From IMG/VR virus record IMGVR_UViG_3300005965_000002, positions 62,001-126,000 of that record: 64,000 nt of DNA. One strand, 5' to 3'. This stretch comes from a virus. Below the pieces are notes generated by a model that ran no database searches, was not told the origin of the DNA, and saw only the letters and a list, made by a program, of their open reading frames with translations. A program made the position numbers and the translations under genes. Below are positions 1 to 8,900 of this stretch, piece after piece. Numbering within the stretch: the first letter of the stretch is position 1; the number at the start of each line of letters is the position of its first letter.

Positions 1-2987
1 GGTATCCTTCGACCGATACCGAAAGCTTTTTCGTGTATCTTTAAGGTTATAGGTGCCTGATTTCTTTTAAATTCGTTTCTTCTAACCATACGACCAATCT
101 GGTGGTAGTCGCTTGCACTCATTTGATTTTGTACCCGCAGTATCTCTGCCCAGTCTTCCCTATATGCTTCTCTTCCTTCAATAAATACCTTTAGTCTCGC
201 ATCTAGAAGAGGATAAGGGGGCAAATTATCAGTATCCTCCTGTCCGGGAGCTAGCTCAGCGGAAGGAGCCTTATTAATGATAGACTCCGGTATTAATTCT
301 TTATTATGAAATTCATTATAGTACCTGGCAAGCTCATAGACTTCCATCTTATAAAGATCACTTAAAGGGGCCAGGCCCCCATTCATGTCCCCGTATATTG
401 TGCAATTATGCGTTTTTACGCCATTTACTGTGTATTCATGGTCTTTTTCTACTGTGAAATCGAACATTTCAACTTCTGTTTCCACAGTTTCTAATTTTTT
501 AATAGCGGCGTAGTATGTCTTACTCTTAATTCTATCTTCCAAAGCAACCGTGATATCACTTTTATTTTTAATTGTATCAAGAAATTTTTTAAGAATACTT
601 CTTCCAATCCACTTACTATTTTTATTTAAGTGCCTTCGAATAGTCCCATTTACCTTCCAATGTGTGTTGTCCTTGATGTGTGATAATTCACAGTGTGTTA
701 TAGGAACAACATCATAGCTGGTTTTTATTTTTTTTGTGTTTTTTGTGTTATTATATAGTCTATTAGCTATACTTTTCTTCAGGATTTTAAAATTTAACAA
801 TTTTTCTGATTCTATTGCCGGTATATACACTTCGTGTAAGTTTTTCCTGGACCTAATATAGGAAACTACCCCCAAATTCAACAAAATTAGATGTAACTTT
901 TCTACTAATTTATAGCTAACACTATGGTATAGGATTTCTGACGTATTTTTGTTACCGTTGCTAGTACTATCTAAAAAAACACCTTCAATGAAAGGTTTTA
1001 CAAGATTTAGCGGGGCTCTCATAATGCACGCCGGTACATCTTTATTATGGGAACCATGTTCAATTCCTAAATGTCTTAAAAAACTGTTAAACTGAACACT
1101 ACATATTTCTATAAAAAAGCAACCTCTTTGGTCTTTTTTTGTAACTTTATACGAGCTTTCTTTTAGCCTTATGCTCTTAAAAAACATTACACAGAAATCA
1201 GAAACATACTTTTTAGAAGTACGTATTCTATAGATACTATCATTTATCCCGGAATAAGAGCCGTCAGCAACACAGATACCTATAAATTTAGATAGATTTT
1301 CATTCAAGTGAGATGGAAAATTAATATCTTGGGATATATAGTCAAATTCTTTTTTTTTGTAAGAAAACGTTATGTCGGTACTTCTGCCCCATATGTTTTC
1401 ACCAAAACTTACTATAGACATGTCTCCTACTTTTAGATTTTTAGCCTCTATAAATTCTTCTTTTCCATTTTTGTGTATCTTTATTTTGTGGTCTTCCGAT
1501 ATCTTTATTATATCCCCAAGTATGTTAGTAATTTTGATAAATCTATTTTTAACATTCCTAAATGAGTGCGTAACAGGCATGTCCTTGATAGAATAGGAAT
1601 TTTTTTCGTCAAAAACGCTACGAGCGCTAATTATGCCATTATCCGTAAATATGTAACTATCTCCATGGACACAATAACCCACGGACATCTCACTTTTGTT
1701 TCCTGTGGAAACTAGTAGATACCCAAATTGGTTAGAAAAAGCCATCAAAAGGAGCCCTCTTATACGGGCTTGCATGTTTTGCCTAGTCAAATCTGCGTCT
1801 GGAAGGTCGCCGACAGCGAAAAGAAAATCAGTGAAAACTTTTTCAAATATCCCTTTGATAGGTAGATTCTTTAGCTCTACTCCCAAGTTACTGCATAGCT
1901 TCTCAGAGTCCGTCACACTTCCTATACTAGAATACTCTGATGGCATTGTTACCGCAAAAACTTTGTCCGGACCAATAGCATCAGCGGCCATAGCTATTGC
2001 AACAGCGCTATCTATTCCTCCTGAGGATCCTATTACGATCCCTTTAAAGCACCCAAGTTTAGAAAAATAGTCATGGATACCATTTTTTATCTGTTCGTAA
2101 AAGAATTTTCCAGGGTTATCTTTGTTAATGGGACGCCTGTCATCCTTAGAAAGAAAATCATCTTGTACGGGGATCCCACCGACAAAAACAGATTCTACAC
2201 ATTGTTCGGAATAACTACCTGCGCGTAAGCAGATGTTTCCATTCTGATCTGTTACAAAGCTGTTGCCGTCGAACACTATGGAATCGTTAGCACCTACTTG
2301 GTTAACGTAAACTATGGGAATACCGTACTTCTTGGCGTTATCAGAAACTATTCTTTCTCTGACCCTACGCTTGTTGATCACTGAAGGAGAGGCGTTAATG
2401 CTGATAATAAGGTCGGCGTTTGCTTTGAAGAGATCTTCTACAGGTTTTTTTGAATAAGATTTATTCTCGAACCAAATATCTTCACAGATCAGTAACCCTA
2501 TACGATTACCATTAAAATTAAAGATTCCGGTTTCATTACCCGGTTCAAAATAGCGTGCCTCGTCAAACACATCATACGTAGGAAGCAGTTGCTTGCGATA
2601 TCTGTAAACAATCTTTCCACTTTCTATAACAAGCGCGGTATTAAAAAGGTTTTTGCCTTTACCTTTATTCTCCTCTATAGCTCCTATTATAATTATACCA
2701 GGAAATGTTTTTACCTCTGATAGTACTCTACTTAGTTCGATTTCATGGTCATGAAAAAAAGAAAAGAAGTCCAGAAGATCAAGGGGAGGATATCCTGCAA
2801 GAGCAAGTTCTGAAAAAACTATACAGTGGCTTTGATCGAAACTTTTATATTTGTGTATGTACTCTTCTATTTTTTGGACATAGCTAATGATCTTGTCCGC
2901 ATTACCTTTTAAATCTCCAACTATAAAATTGAGTTGGGCCATGTGGACGCTTAGCGACTTTTGACTACGATTAGTTGAGATATTCAT
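1..2987 (-). CDS. nadE: Glutamine-dependent NAD+ synthase with in-frame intein (C-terminal end outside window)
   Basis: Amidates nicotinate adenine dinucleotide to NAD+ using ammonia from glutamine. The N-terminal nitrilase-like glutaminase domain shows its triad in context: E in FSELALAGYP, K in YRKQLLPTYDVF, C in LLICEDIW. The synthetase domain has the ATP loop SSGGIDSAVAIA and then GNKSEMSVGY, where a 423-residue intein interrupts before CTIYGDMNGG. The chosen ATG overlaps the end of the upstream PncB gene by 17 bp, suggesting translational coupling. A later ATG at 2942 would cut into the first beta strand (SVHMAQLNF). The reading frame is still open at base 1, at a family-typical C-terminal motif (KAFGIGRRIP), so only a short tail is missing. 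Identity is very secure; the exact start is less so. Confidence 0.93.
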   Translation of the reverse strand, partial: MNISTNRSQKSLSVHMAQLNFIVGDLKGNADKIISYVQKIEEYIHKYKSFDQSHCIVFSELALAGYPPLDLLDFFSFFHDHEIELSRVLSEVKTFPGIIIIGAIEENKGKGKNLFNTALVIESGKIVYRYRKQLLPTYDVFDEARYFEPGNETGIFNFNGNRIGLLICEDIWFENKSYSKKPVEDLFKANADLIISINASPSVINKRRVRERIVSDNAKKYGIPIVYVNQVGANDSIVFDGNSFVTDQNGNICLRAGSYSEQCVESVFVGGIPVQDDFLSKDDRRPINKDNPGKFFYEQIKNGIHDYFSKLGCFKGIVIGSSGGIDSAVAIAMAADAIGPDKVFAVTMPSEYSSIGSVTDSEKLCSNLGVELKNLPIKGIFEKVFTDFLFAVGDLPDADLTRQNMQARIRGLLLMAFSNQFGYLLVSTGNKSEMSVGYCVHGDSYIFTDNGIISARSVFDEKNSYSIKDMPVTHSFRNVKNRFIKITNILGDIIKISEDHKIKIHKNGKEEFIEAKNLKVGDMSIVSFGENIWGRSTDITFSYKKKEFDYISQDINFPSHLNENLSKFIGICVADGSYSGINDSIYRIRTSKKYVSDFCVMFFKSIRLKESSYKVTKKDQRGCFFIEICSVQFNSFLRHLGIEHGSHNKDVPACIMRAPLNLVKPFIEGVFLDSTSNGNKNTSEILYHSVSYKLVEKLHLILLNLGVVSYIRSRKNLHEVYIPAIESEKLLNFKILKKSIANRLYNNTKNTKKIKTSYDVVPITHCELSHIKDNTHWKVNGTIRRHLNKNSKWIGRSILKKFLDTIKNKSDITVALEDRIKSKTYYAAIKKLETVETEVEMFDFTVEKDHEYTVNGVKTHNCTIYGDMNGGLAPLSDLYKMEVYELARYYNEFHNKELIPESIINKAPSAELAPGQEDTDNLPPYPLLDARLKVFIEGREAYREDWAEILRVQNQMSASDYHQIGRMVRRNEFKRNQAPITLKIHEKAFGIGRRI
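405..1673 (-). mobile_element. LAGLIDADG intein in NAD+ synthase (423 aa)
   Basis: The intein begins with Cys (CVHGDSYIFTDNG, block A) and ends NGVKTHN, followed by Cys as the first residue of the C-extein. Removing it restores the NadE motif SVGY-CTIYGDMNGG. Two LAGLIDADG-type helices are visible, FIGICVADGSYSG and FIEGVFLDSTSNG, so it carries a homing endonuclease domain. The second motif ends LDSTSNG rather than the usual DSDG, so nuclease activity may be reduced. The insertion lies in the NAD-synthetase active-site region, a typical conserved intein site. The boundaries are exact from the reading frame (1269 nt). Confidence 0.92.
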
Positions 2988-4587
2988 TTTTACCAACGCA
3001 GTGAATGTTCAAGATATGATTAGGATTCTTTCTTTTTCTTTTTATATCTCTGGTAATTACTGTCATCAGATTTTGCTCATACTGAGTATCTTCACACATG
3101 CTTTTTGCCGGGTTATTAGATATCTTGGCGACTGGCTGCAGTTCCTCATAATTTCTGCCACACTCTACCATTTTAATTACAAGCTGTAAGGCTTTTGGTC
3201 CGATGTCGTTTGTAAGGTTAGTCCCAACACCGAAAGCTACGCGAATGCGCCCGCTGAAGTACTTAGCTAGACGAATAACGGTGGGTATATCTAACCCATC
3301 ACTGAAAACTAAGGTTTTCGTCCGGGGATCTATACCAAGATGCTTATAGTGGTCAATTAGCCTGTCTCCCCAAAGAAATGGATTCCCACTATCATGTCGA
3401 GCACCATCAAAAAGTTTGGCAAAATATCTGTCAAAATCAGCGAGGAATTTTTCATCTCCGTAAGTATCAGAAAGAACTATCCCGAGGTCCCCTCGGTACT
3501 CTTTAGCCCAGCTATCCATAACAAACTGCTGCGCGTCAGAAAGCCGGGGACCCAAAGCTTGACCTGCCTGGAAGAGCTCATGAGCCATTGTCCCGATGGG
3601 CTTAAGGTCGTAAAACATAGAAAGCATGACGTTACTGGTACCAGACAATACACCAGCTTCTGCCATTGTACTAACTACTTCTTCATGCCACTCACCACTA
3701 AAGCATCTTCGGGTGCCGAAATCTGATATGATTAATTTCTGTCCTGTTTCGGACTCATATTTTTTAACCATCTGTATCTTAGCTTGGAGTCGTTCCCGGC
3801 CTTCATCTAAGTCGGTATTTTTGTGCAGTGCCCGTGTGTAGCATTCATGTACGATTTTAAGTATTTTTACTTCAAAAGGTATCGTATGAAGCCAGGGCCC
3901 CCGAATGACAATATCGAGTTTTCCGTTTTTCTCTTTTACAGTCACGTACTTTCTGCGTAGATAAAACATACGCAAGAAATCTACGTAATCAGGGGAAAGA
4001 AATTTACATTTCTGTTCAATAAAATTAAGTTCTTCTTCTGTATAAGACAAGTTACATATATGGTCAATCTGCTTTTCTATTTCTTTTTTAAAAGGAAGTA
4101 GATCTACTCCATCGGTACGGCATTTAAAACGCGCCTTCATAACTGCTCTCGAACAGTTATGAAGTATATATTGTTGCATGGAGAGCTTATAGAGATCGTC
4201 ATCTGTCATATATTGGATTACATAGGGATCCCCGTTTTCATCCTTCTTGGCAGAATCATTATATATCTTAGACATAAAAGTGCCTTGGCTGTCACTTTCC
4301 GAGACACAAGTCATGGAAATAAATTCAGCCTCAGGATTGGCTTTTTTGATTTCAGGCATGATTTCAGTTTCCGGATCGGAAACTGGATTTTCGGTTTTAA
4401 CAACGAATGTGTCGATTACCATGCCTTCATGCTTATCAAGTACTTCTTGTATGTGCTCGCTTACGTTTTCAATATCTTCAGACACATTATCTCTAAGCAA
4501 GCTTTTCAGCGAATTGACCAATATATTATGGTCTCTCGTTGCAAAGCCCGAACGGGGCCTGATCCAACAGTCTACTAAGTACCTCAC
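2971..4587 (-). CDS. pncB: Nicotinate phosphoribosyltransferase with N-terminal extension
   Basis: Converts nicotinate and PRPP to nicotinate mononucleotide, the entry step of the salvage path that ends at the neighbouring NAD+ synthase. From about residue 122 the protein follows bacterial PncB: MTDDDLYKLSMQQ, SDFGTRR (289-294), GTMAHELFQ with the likely phosphorylated His336, RHDSG (397-401) and FGVGTNLTND (452-461). Residues 1-120 are an extra N-terminal region without recognised motif; at 538 aa the protein is longer than the usual roughly 400. The start is GTG, six bases after a GGAGG ribosome site. It runs into nadE with a 17-bp overlap. A promoter-like sequence lies at 4630-4660. Confidence 0.92.
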   Translation of the reverse strand: MRYLVDCWIRPRSGFATRDHNILVNSLKSLLRDNVSEDIENVSEHIQEVLDKHEGMVIDTFVVKTENPVSDPETEIMPEIKKANPEAEFISMTCVSESDSQGTFMSKIYNDSAKKDENGDPYVIQYMTDDDLYKLSMQQYILHNCSRAVMKARFKCRTDGVDLLPFKKEIEKQIDHICNLSYTEEELNFIEQKCKFLSPDYVDFLRMFYLRRKYVTVKEKNGKLDIVIRGPWLHTIPFEVKILKIVHECYTRALHKNTDLDEGRERLQAKIQMVKKYESETGQKLIISDFGTRRCFSGEWHEEVVSTMAEAGVLSGTSNVMLSMFYDLKPIGTMAHELFQAGQALGPRLSDAQQFVMDSWAKEYRGDLGIVLSDTYGDEKFLADFDRYFAKLFDGARHDSGNPFLWGDRLIDHYKHLGIDPRTKTLVFSDGLDIPTVIRLAKYFSGRIRVAFGVGTNLTNDIGPKALQLVIKMVECGRNYEELQPVAKISNNPAKSMCEDTQYEQNLMTVITRDIKRKRKNPNHILNIHCVGKNEYLN

Positions 4588-4629
4588 ATTAAGCCTCCAA
4601 AAATAAGTAAAGTTTCGAGCGCAAGAGAT

Positions 4630-4660
4630 AATATACTTTTTTAAAATGCCCGGTTTAAAG
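4630..4660 (-). promoter_or_regulatory. Putative early promoter for pncB-nadE
   Basis: On the minus strand CTTTAA (4660-4655) and TATATT (4635-4630) are 19 bases apart, about 43 bases before the GTG of pncB. It differs by one base of spacing from the N18 form found repeatedly elsewhere. The A-rich run before GTATATT is shared with other members. Confidence 0.5.
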
Positions 4661-4662
4661 CA

Positions 4663-5760
4663 TTAACTAAAAAAATTATCTACCGTGTTTACGCACAGAG
4701 TATCGATATCGTTGATATTAGGTGACTTAGGTAGAGTAGATTTCTTATACAATTCTGTGAGTTTTTGGTCACAATCATGGGCATACTGCTCTATTTTGTC
4801 ATATGACCAAGCTCCGTTTCTGATAGCCCGTAGCTCATCAGCATCAATATCCGTACGGTCTACGTTTACCTTTTCGGTTTCTAAGATCTCAAGACCCATC
4901 CTCAAGAGTCGGACCAAGTGTGCGGCGTTTTTAGCGTCAAATCCGTATTTTTCTTCAAGCTCAGCACGAGCCTTATTTCTGGATTTTTTCCATTCATAGT
5001 ATCTATCCCAGTCTCTTTTAGCTTCATAATAGGCAACCTCTTTTTTGGCTTCCTGTACGTATTCCTCTTTGAGGTAATTATCCCCGAGAGATATAAACGT
5101 ATTAGCCTGGGCTTTAATGCCACACTGCAGCCATTCCAGAGCAGTTTTTCTTTGCTCCGGGATCAAAAACTGGGTATACAGAGGAATTACATAATCCCCG
5201 TAAAGCCTGTCTAACTCATCCAAAAAATTCTGTTTCTCTTCTTCTATAATAAATTCCAGAGCGGCACTTACTACTGCTTTAAGCTGAGAAGTCGGAAATA
5301 TTGAGGGATTTCTTAGGCCAAACTCTTCTCTTTCGGGTGATTTTTTAGGAGGATCTAAAAGAAATTTTCTATGGGTTTTTATGCGGTTAAGTTGTGCAAT
5401 TGCATACCCGGAAAAAGTATACCTGCATCTCTTAGTCACGAAGATATCTCTGTTTTCAATAAAAGTATCCCAGTAAGGGCTTCGGGTAATAACACATCTG
5501 TCCGGCATCCATAAAAGATCCATCATATTAGGATTGTTATCGGAAATCAACCTTAGAGCTTTACGGATATCATAGCAAACGCGATCTTTTTCTTCGAACC
5601 CACGAAACTGTTCAAACTTTTGAAATCCGAAAAAATATTCTTTACCTGGAATCATGACGCCTGCTTTATCATAATCTGATTCGGCATGGTGTATACCGTA
5701 AGCTCTGCTGCCTACTACAGTCTCAAATATGATTCTGGGTAATACATAAGAAATTTCCAC
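4663..5760 (-). CDS. Pol-beta superfamily nucleotidyltransferase (RNA-repair-associated type)
   Basis: Residues 14-33 hold the family signature: a GSRAYG loop followed by ESDYD, giving metal-binding aspartates at 29 and 31, as in the nucleotidyltransferases often annotated as RNA repair pathway DNA polymerase beta family. The rest (YDIRKALRLI, NPNMMDLLW, LNRIKTHRKFLL) also fits that family. The start is GTG, preceded by AAGGAG. It is transcribed with the NAD genes, with its own promoter-like sequence at 5787-5816. Substrate is unknown. RNA end-repair is the family expectation; a role in the NAD module is only suggested by position. Confidence 0.75.
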   Translation of the reverse strand: MEISYVLPRIIFETVVGSRAYGIHHAESDYDKAGVMIPGKEYFFGFQKFEQFRGFEEKDRVCYDIRKALRLISDNNPNMMDLLWMPDRCVITRSPYWDTFIENRDIFVTKRCRYTFSGYAIAQLNRIKTHRKFLLDPPKKSPEREEFGLRNPSIFPTSQLKAVVSAALEFIIEEEKQNFLDELDRLYGDYVIPLYTQFLIPEQRKTALEWLQCGIKAQANTFISLGDNYLKEEYVQEAKKEVAYYEAKRDWDRYYEWKKSRNKARAELEEKYGFDAKNAAHLVRLLRMGLEILETEKVNVDRTDIDADELRAIRNGAWSYDKIEQYAHDCDQKLTELYKKSTLPKSPNINDIDTLCVNTVDNFFS

Positions 5761-5786
5761 TTTATCTTCTCCTTATTTTTGTTATC

Positions 5787-5816
5787 AATATACTTATCAA
5801 AGCGCTTTAATTAAAG
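5787..5816 (-). promoter_or_regulatory. Putative early promoter for the nucleotidyltransferase gene
   Basis: On the minus strand CTTTAA (5816-5811), 18 bases, then TATATT (5792-5787). The downstream half, TTTGATAAGTATATTG, is identical to the plus-strand element at 32757. The CTTTAA box is half of a 12-bp palindrome, CTTTAATTAAAG (5805-5816). Confidence 0.6.
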
Positions 5817-5858
5817 AAAAAGAAAATTTTTATTATAGGATAAAAGTGCTCAATTCTA

Positions 5859-5888
5859 CTTTAATTCTCCAAAAACCTCTGTTATATT
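5859..5888 (+). promoter_or_regulatory. Putative early promoter for ribonucleotide reductase operon
   Basis: CTTTAA at 5859-5864, exactly 18 bases, then TATATT at 5883-5888, about 100 bases before the reductase ATG. It matches the divergent element at 5787-5816 in both boxes and spacing. Confidence 0.6.
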
Positions 5889-5985
5889 AATATGATTTCC
5901 CTACCTTTTTAGGTCTAATAATTCTTTAATACGCCCTCTTGAGTTAAAATAGAGACGGTATAAAATGAAAGGATGTGTTTGAAAA

Positions 5986-8900
5986 ATGTTTAAGACTGCA
6001 CTAGCCTATGAGAATTGGAAAACCAAATATCGGTACGAGAACGAGACCCCCGAAGAAACTTTCCTCAGAGTCGCAAAGGCTCTAGCTTCAGTAGAAAAAG
6101 ACCCTGAATATTGGACTGATAAATTTTATAGAACTCTTGTTAAGCTTAACTCAGAAGGTGAAGCCATAGGCTTAAAATGCACTCCCGGGGGGCGTATTAC
6201 AGCTAATGCGGGAACGGATTTCAAGCATGCAACTCTCCTCAACTGCTACATTTCGGGGGCTGTTTCTAATGCTGAAATAAAATATCCTAGAAAGACCTTT
6301 GATAATAAGCTTGCTCACGATATCGTCTATAAGTCCGATAAAAATCCTGATGATCTTATTAATATATTTTTAACTATTCTGGAGCAAGCTAAAACCCTTG
6401 CTTCTGAAGGAGGGTATGGGATAAATTTTGATTTTATCCGCCCTAGAGGATCCTTAATTAAGGGTACCGGAATAAAGCACCCAGGCGTAGTTAGCTATAT
6501 GAAAATATGGGATTCCGTTTCGGAATGTATAGTAAAAGGTACAAATGATGGGTATATAGATAAACTAAAAAATTACTTAAATAAAGAAGATTTTAATGAT
6601 ACTAAGGAAATAGTAAAATCCATGACCCGTAAGGGAGCTATGATGGGTGTTCTTAGTTGTGTTTCTGGAGACACCTTAATTTCTACCATAGACGGTTTGA
6701 TTCCTATTAAACAATTAGTAGGAAAAAATCCTCTTTTATACTGTACAGGTAAGGATAGAAACATATACGTCAGAAGAGCTAATAAAGTATGGAAGACAGG
6801 AAAAAGAAAAACGCTAAAGATATTATTAGACAATGATACTCATTTGATATGCACTCCTGACCATAGAATTATGCTACATGATGGGTCTTATAAGGAGGCT
6901 AAAGACTTGGTATTAGGAGACTCATTGTCAGCATTCTATAAAAGTATTTATTGTAGAAAAGGTATTTACAAAACAAGTGCTTATAAACAAATAGGTATTA
7001 CTGGTCAAAAGAAAACCATACCTGAGCACAAAGCCGTGTGTGAATTTAAATACGGTATGTACCCCGAGATAGTTGTCGAAGAGGATGGAGTTTCCTATTC
7101 GGATAATAGCCAAGTCATACACCATATAGACGGGAATTCATTAAACAACTCCCCTGACAATATAGAACTTATATCTTTTTCAGAACACGCTGATCGCCAT
7201 AAAGAAGAAACAATAAGAATATTCGATAAAAATAGAAAAAGAATAGCAAAAGAAAGAAAAGGAAAAACTTGGGAAGAGTATTACGGACCAGAAAAAGCTG
7301 CTATTTTAAAGAAGAGAGCCAGTGAAAGAATTAAATTAAAAAGAAAAGGTAGCTGGAATAAAGGTTTAAATGGTGCTAAGTATAAGGAACATTATCAGAA
7401 CGGATTTAAAAATCAGTTTGAAGAGGCCAACACTTGGGAAGAAGCGTATGGTTTAGAGAAAGCTTTATCGGCAAAGAATAAAAAGAAAGAAACTCTTGCT
7501 AAAAATACCCTTAGTAACCATAAAGTAATAAGTGTCTCAGATTATGAAGAAATTGATGTTTTTGATATATCTGTGCCCGATTTTCATAATTTTGTGGCTA
7601 ATGGTATCTTTGTTCATAATTGTAGTCATCCTGATATTGAAGAGTTTATCAGAGCAAAACAATCCTCCGGAGTTTTAACCAAGTTTAACATATCAGTACT
7701 TATAGACGACAAATTCATGGAAGCCGTAAAAAAAGATAAACTCTATGATTTGAGCTTTAATGGCAAAATATACAAAAGGGTAAAAGCTAAAGACTTGTAT
7801 AATATTATCATGGAATCAACATATAATAGAGCGGAGCCTGGAGTTCTTTTTGTTGATAACATGCATCGAAATAATCCGCTATCCTATTTAGGTAAAGCTA
7901 CATGCTGCAATCCCTGTGGAGAGGTGCCGGGTTTGGGCTCTTTAACAACAACATGTTTATTGGGGTCTCTTAATCTTACTCAATATGTATTAGCTTACGA
8001 TAAAGAAACAGGTGCTAAATTAAAGAAACCTATTTTTGATTGGGAACAATACGAAGATGATATAAAAGTATTTACTCGAATGCTTGATAATGTAAATGAT
8101 ATTACTTATAACTCTCTTCCCTCTTATGATTGGGTTACTAAAAACATACGTCAGTTTGGTATGGGGATAAATGGTTTAGGATCTGCTTTATCAATGTTAA
8201 GAATTCCATATAACTCCAATAAATCCCACCAATTTGTTAAAAAAGCTGTATCCATTAAAGAGAATATAACCTGGCAAACTTCAGCTTTGTTAGCAAAAGA
8301 AAAAGGTACATTTCCAGCATATGATAAAGAACAATTTGAATCTACTGAATATTTTAACTCAGATCGCATAATAGACGAAACCCGTGAAATGCTCCGTAAA
8401 TACGGAGCCCGTAATGGAAAGACGACGACAAACCCGCCTCTTGGTAATACCTCAGTAATCTGCGACAATGTATCTAATGGCATAGAGCCTGTCTTCATGC
8501 TTGAGTATGAGCGTAAGGCTATCTGTAAAGATTGGCCTGAGGGTGTAAATGGGGAAAATATTAAAAAGCTCCTCAAGAAATATGATGAGAATGACTATAC
8601 ATATTGGCGGGGTGACATAAACGGAAAGACTTATTATTATGAGCCTCATAATAGAGGATTGTGTGGGGTAACAACAGTCCGCGACTATGGTTATCAATGG
8701 TTACTTGATAATTATCCCGAAGAAGATCATAGCGAGTACCTCGTAACCACAGATAAGCTCACTGTGGATGATCACGTAAACTTGCAGAGTATTGTTCAGT
8801 ACTACTGCAACCAGTCTGTTTCTAAAACTTCAAACCTTCCTTTTGGATATCCTTTTGATGAGTTTAAAGACCTTTATATGAAGGCTTGGAAGAAGGGTTT

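Noticed and set aside
1372-2070. Plus-strand frames across the NAD+ synthase gene
   Set aside because: They run antisense to clear NadE and intein motifs and show no ribosome site.
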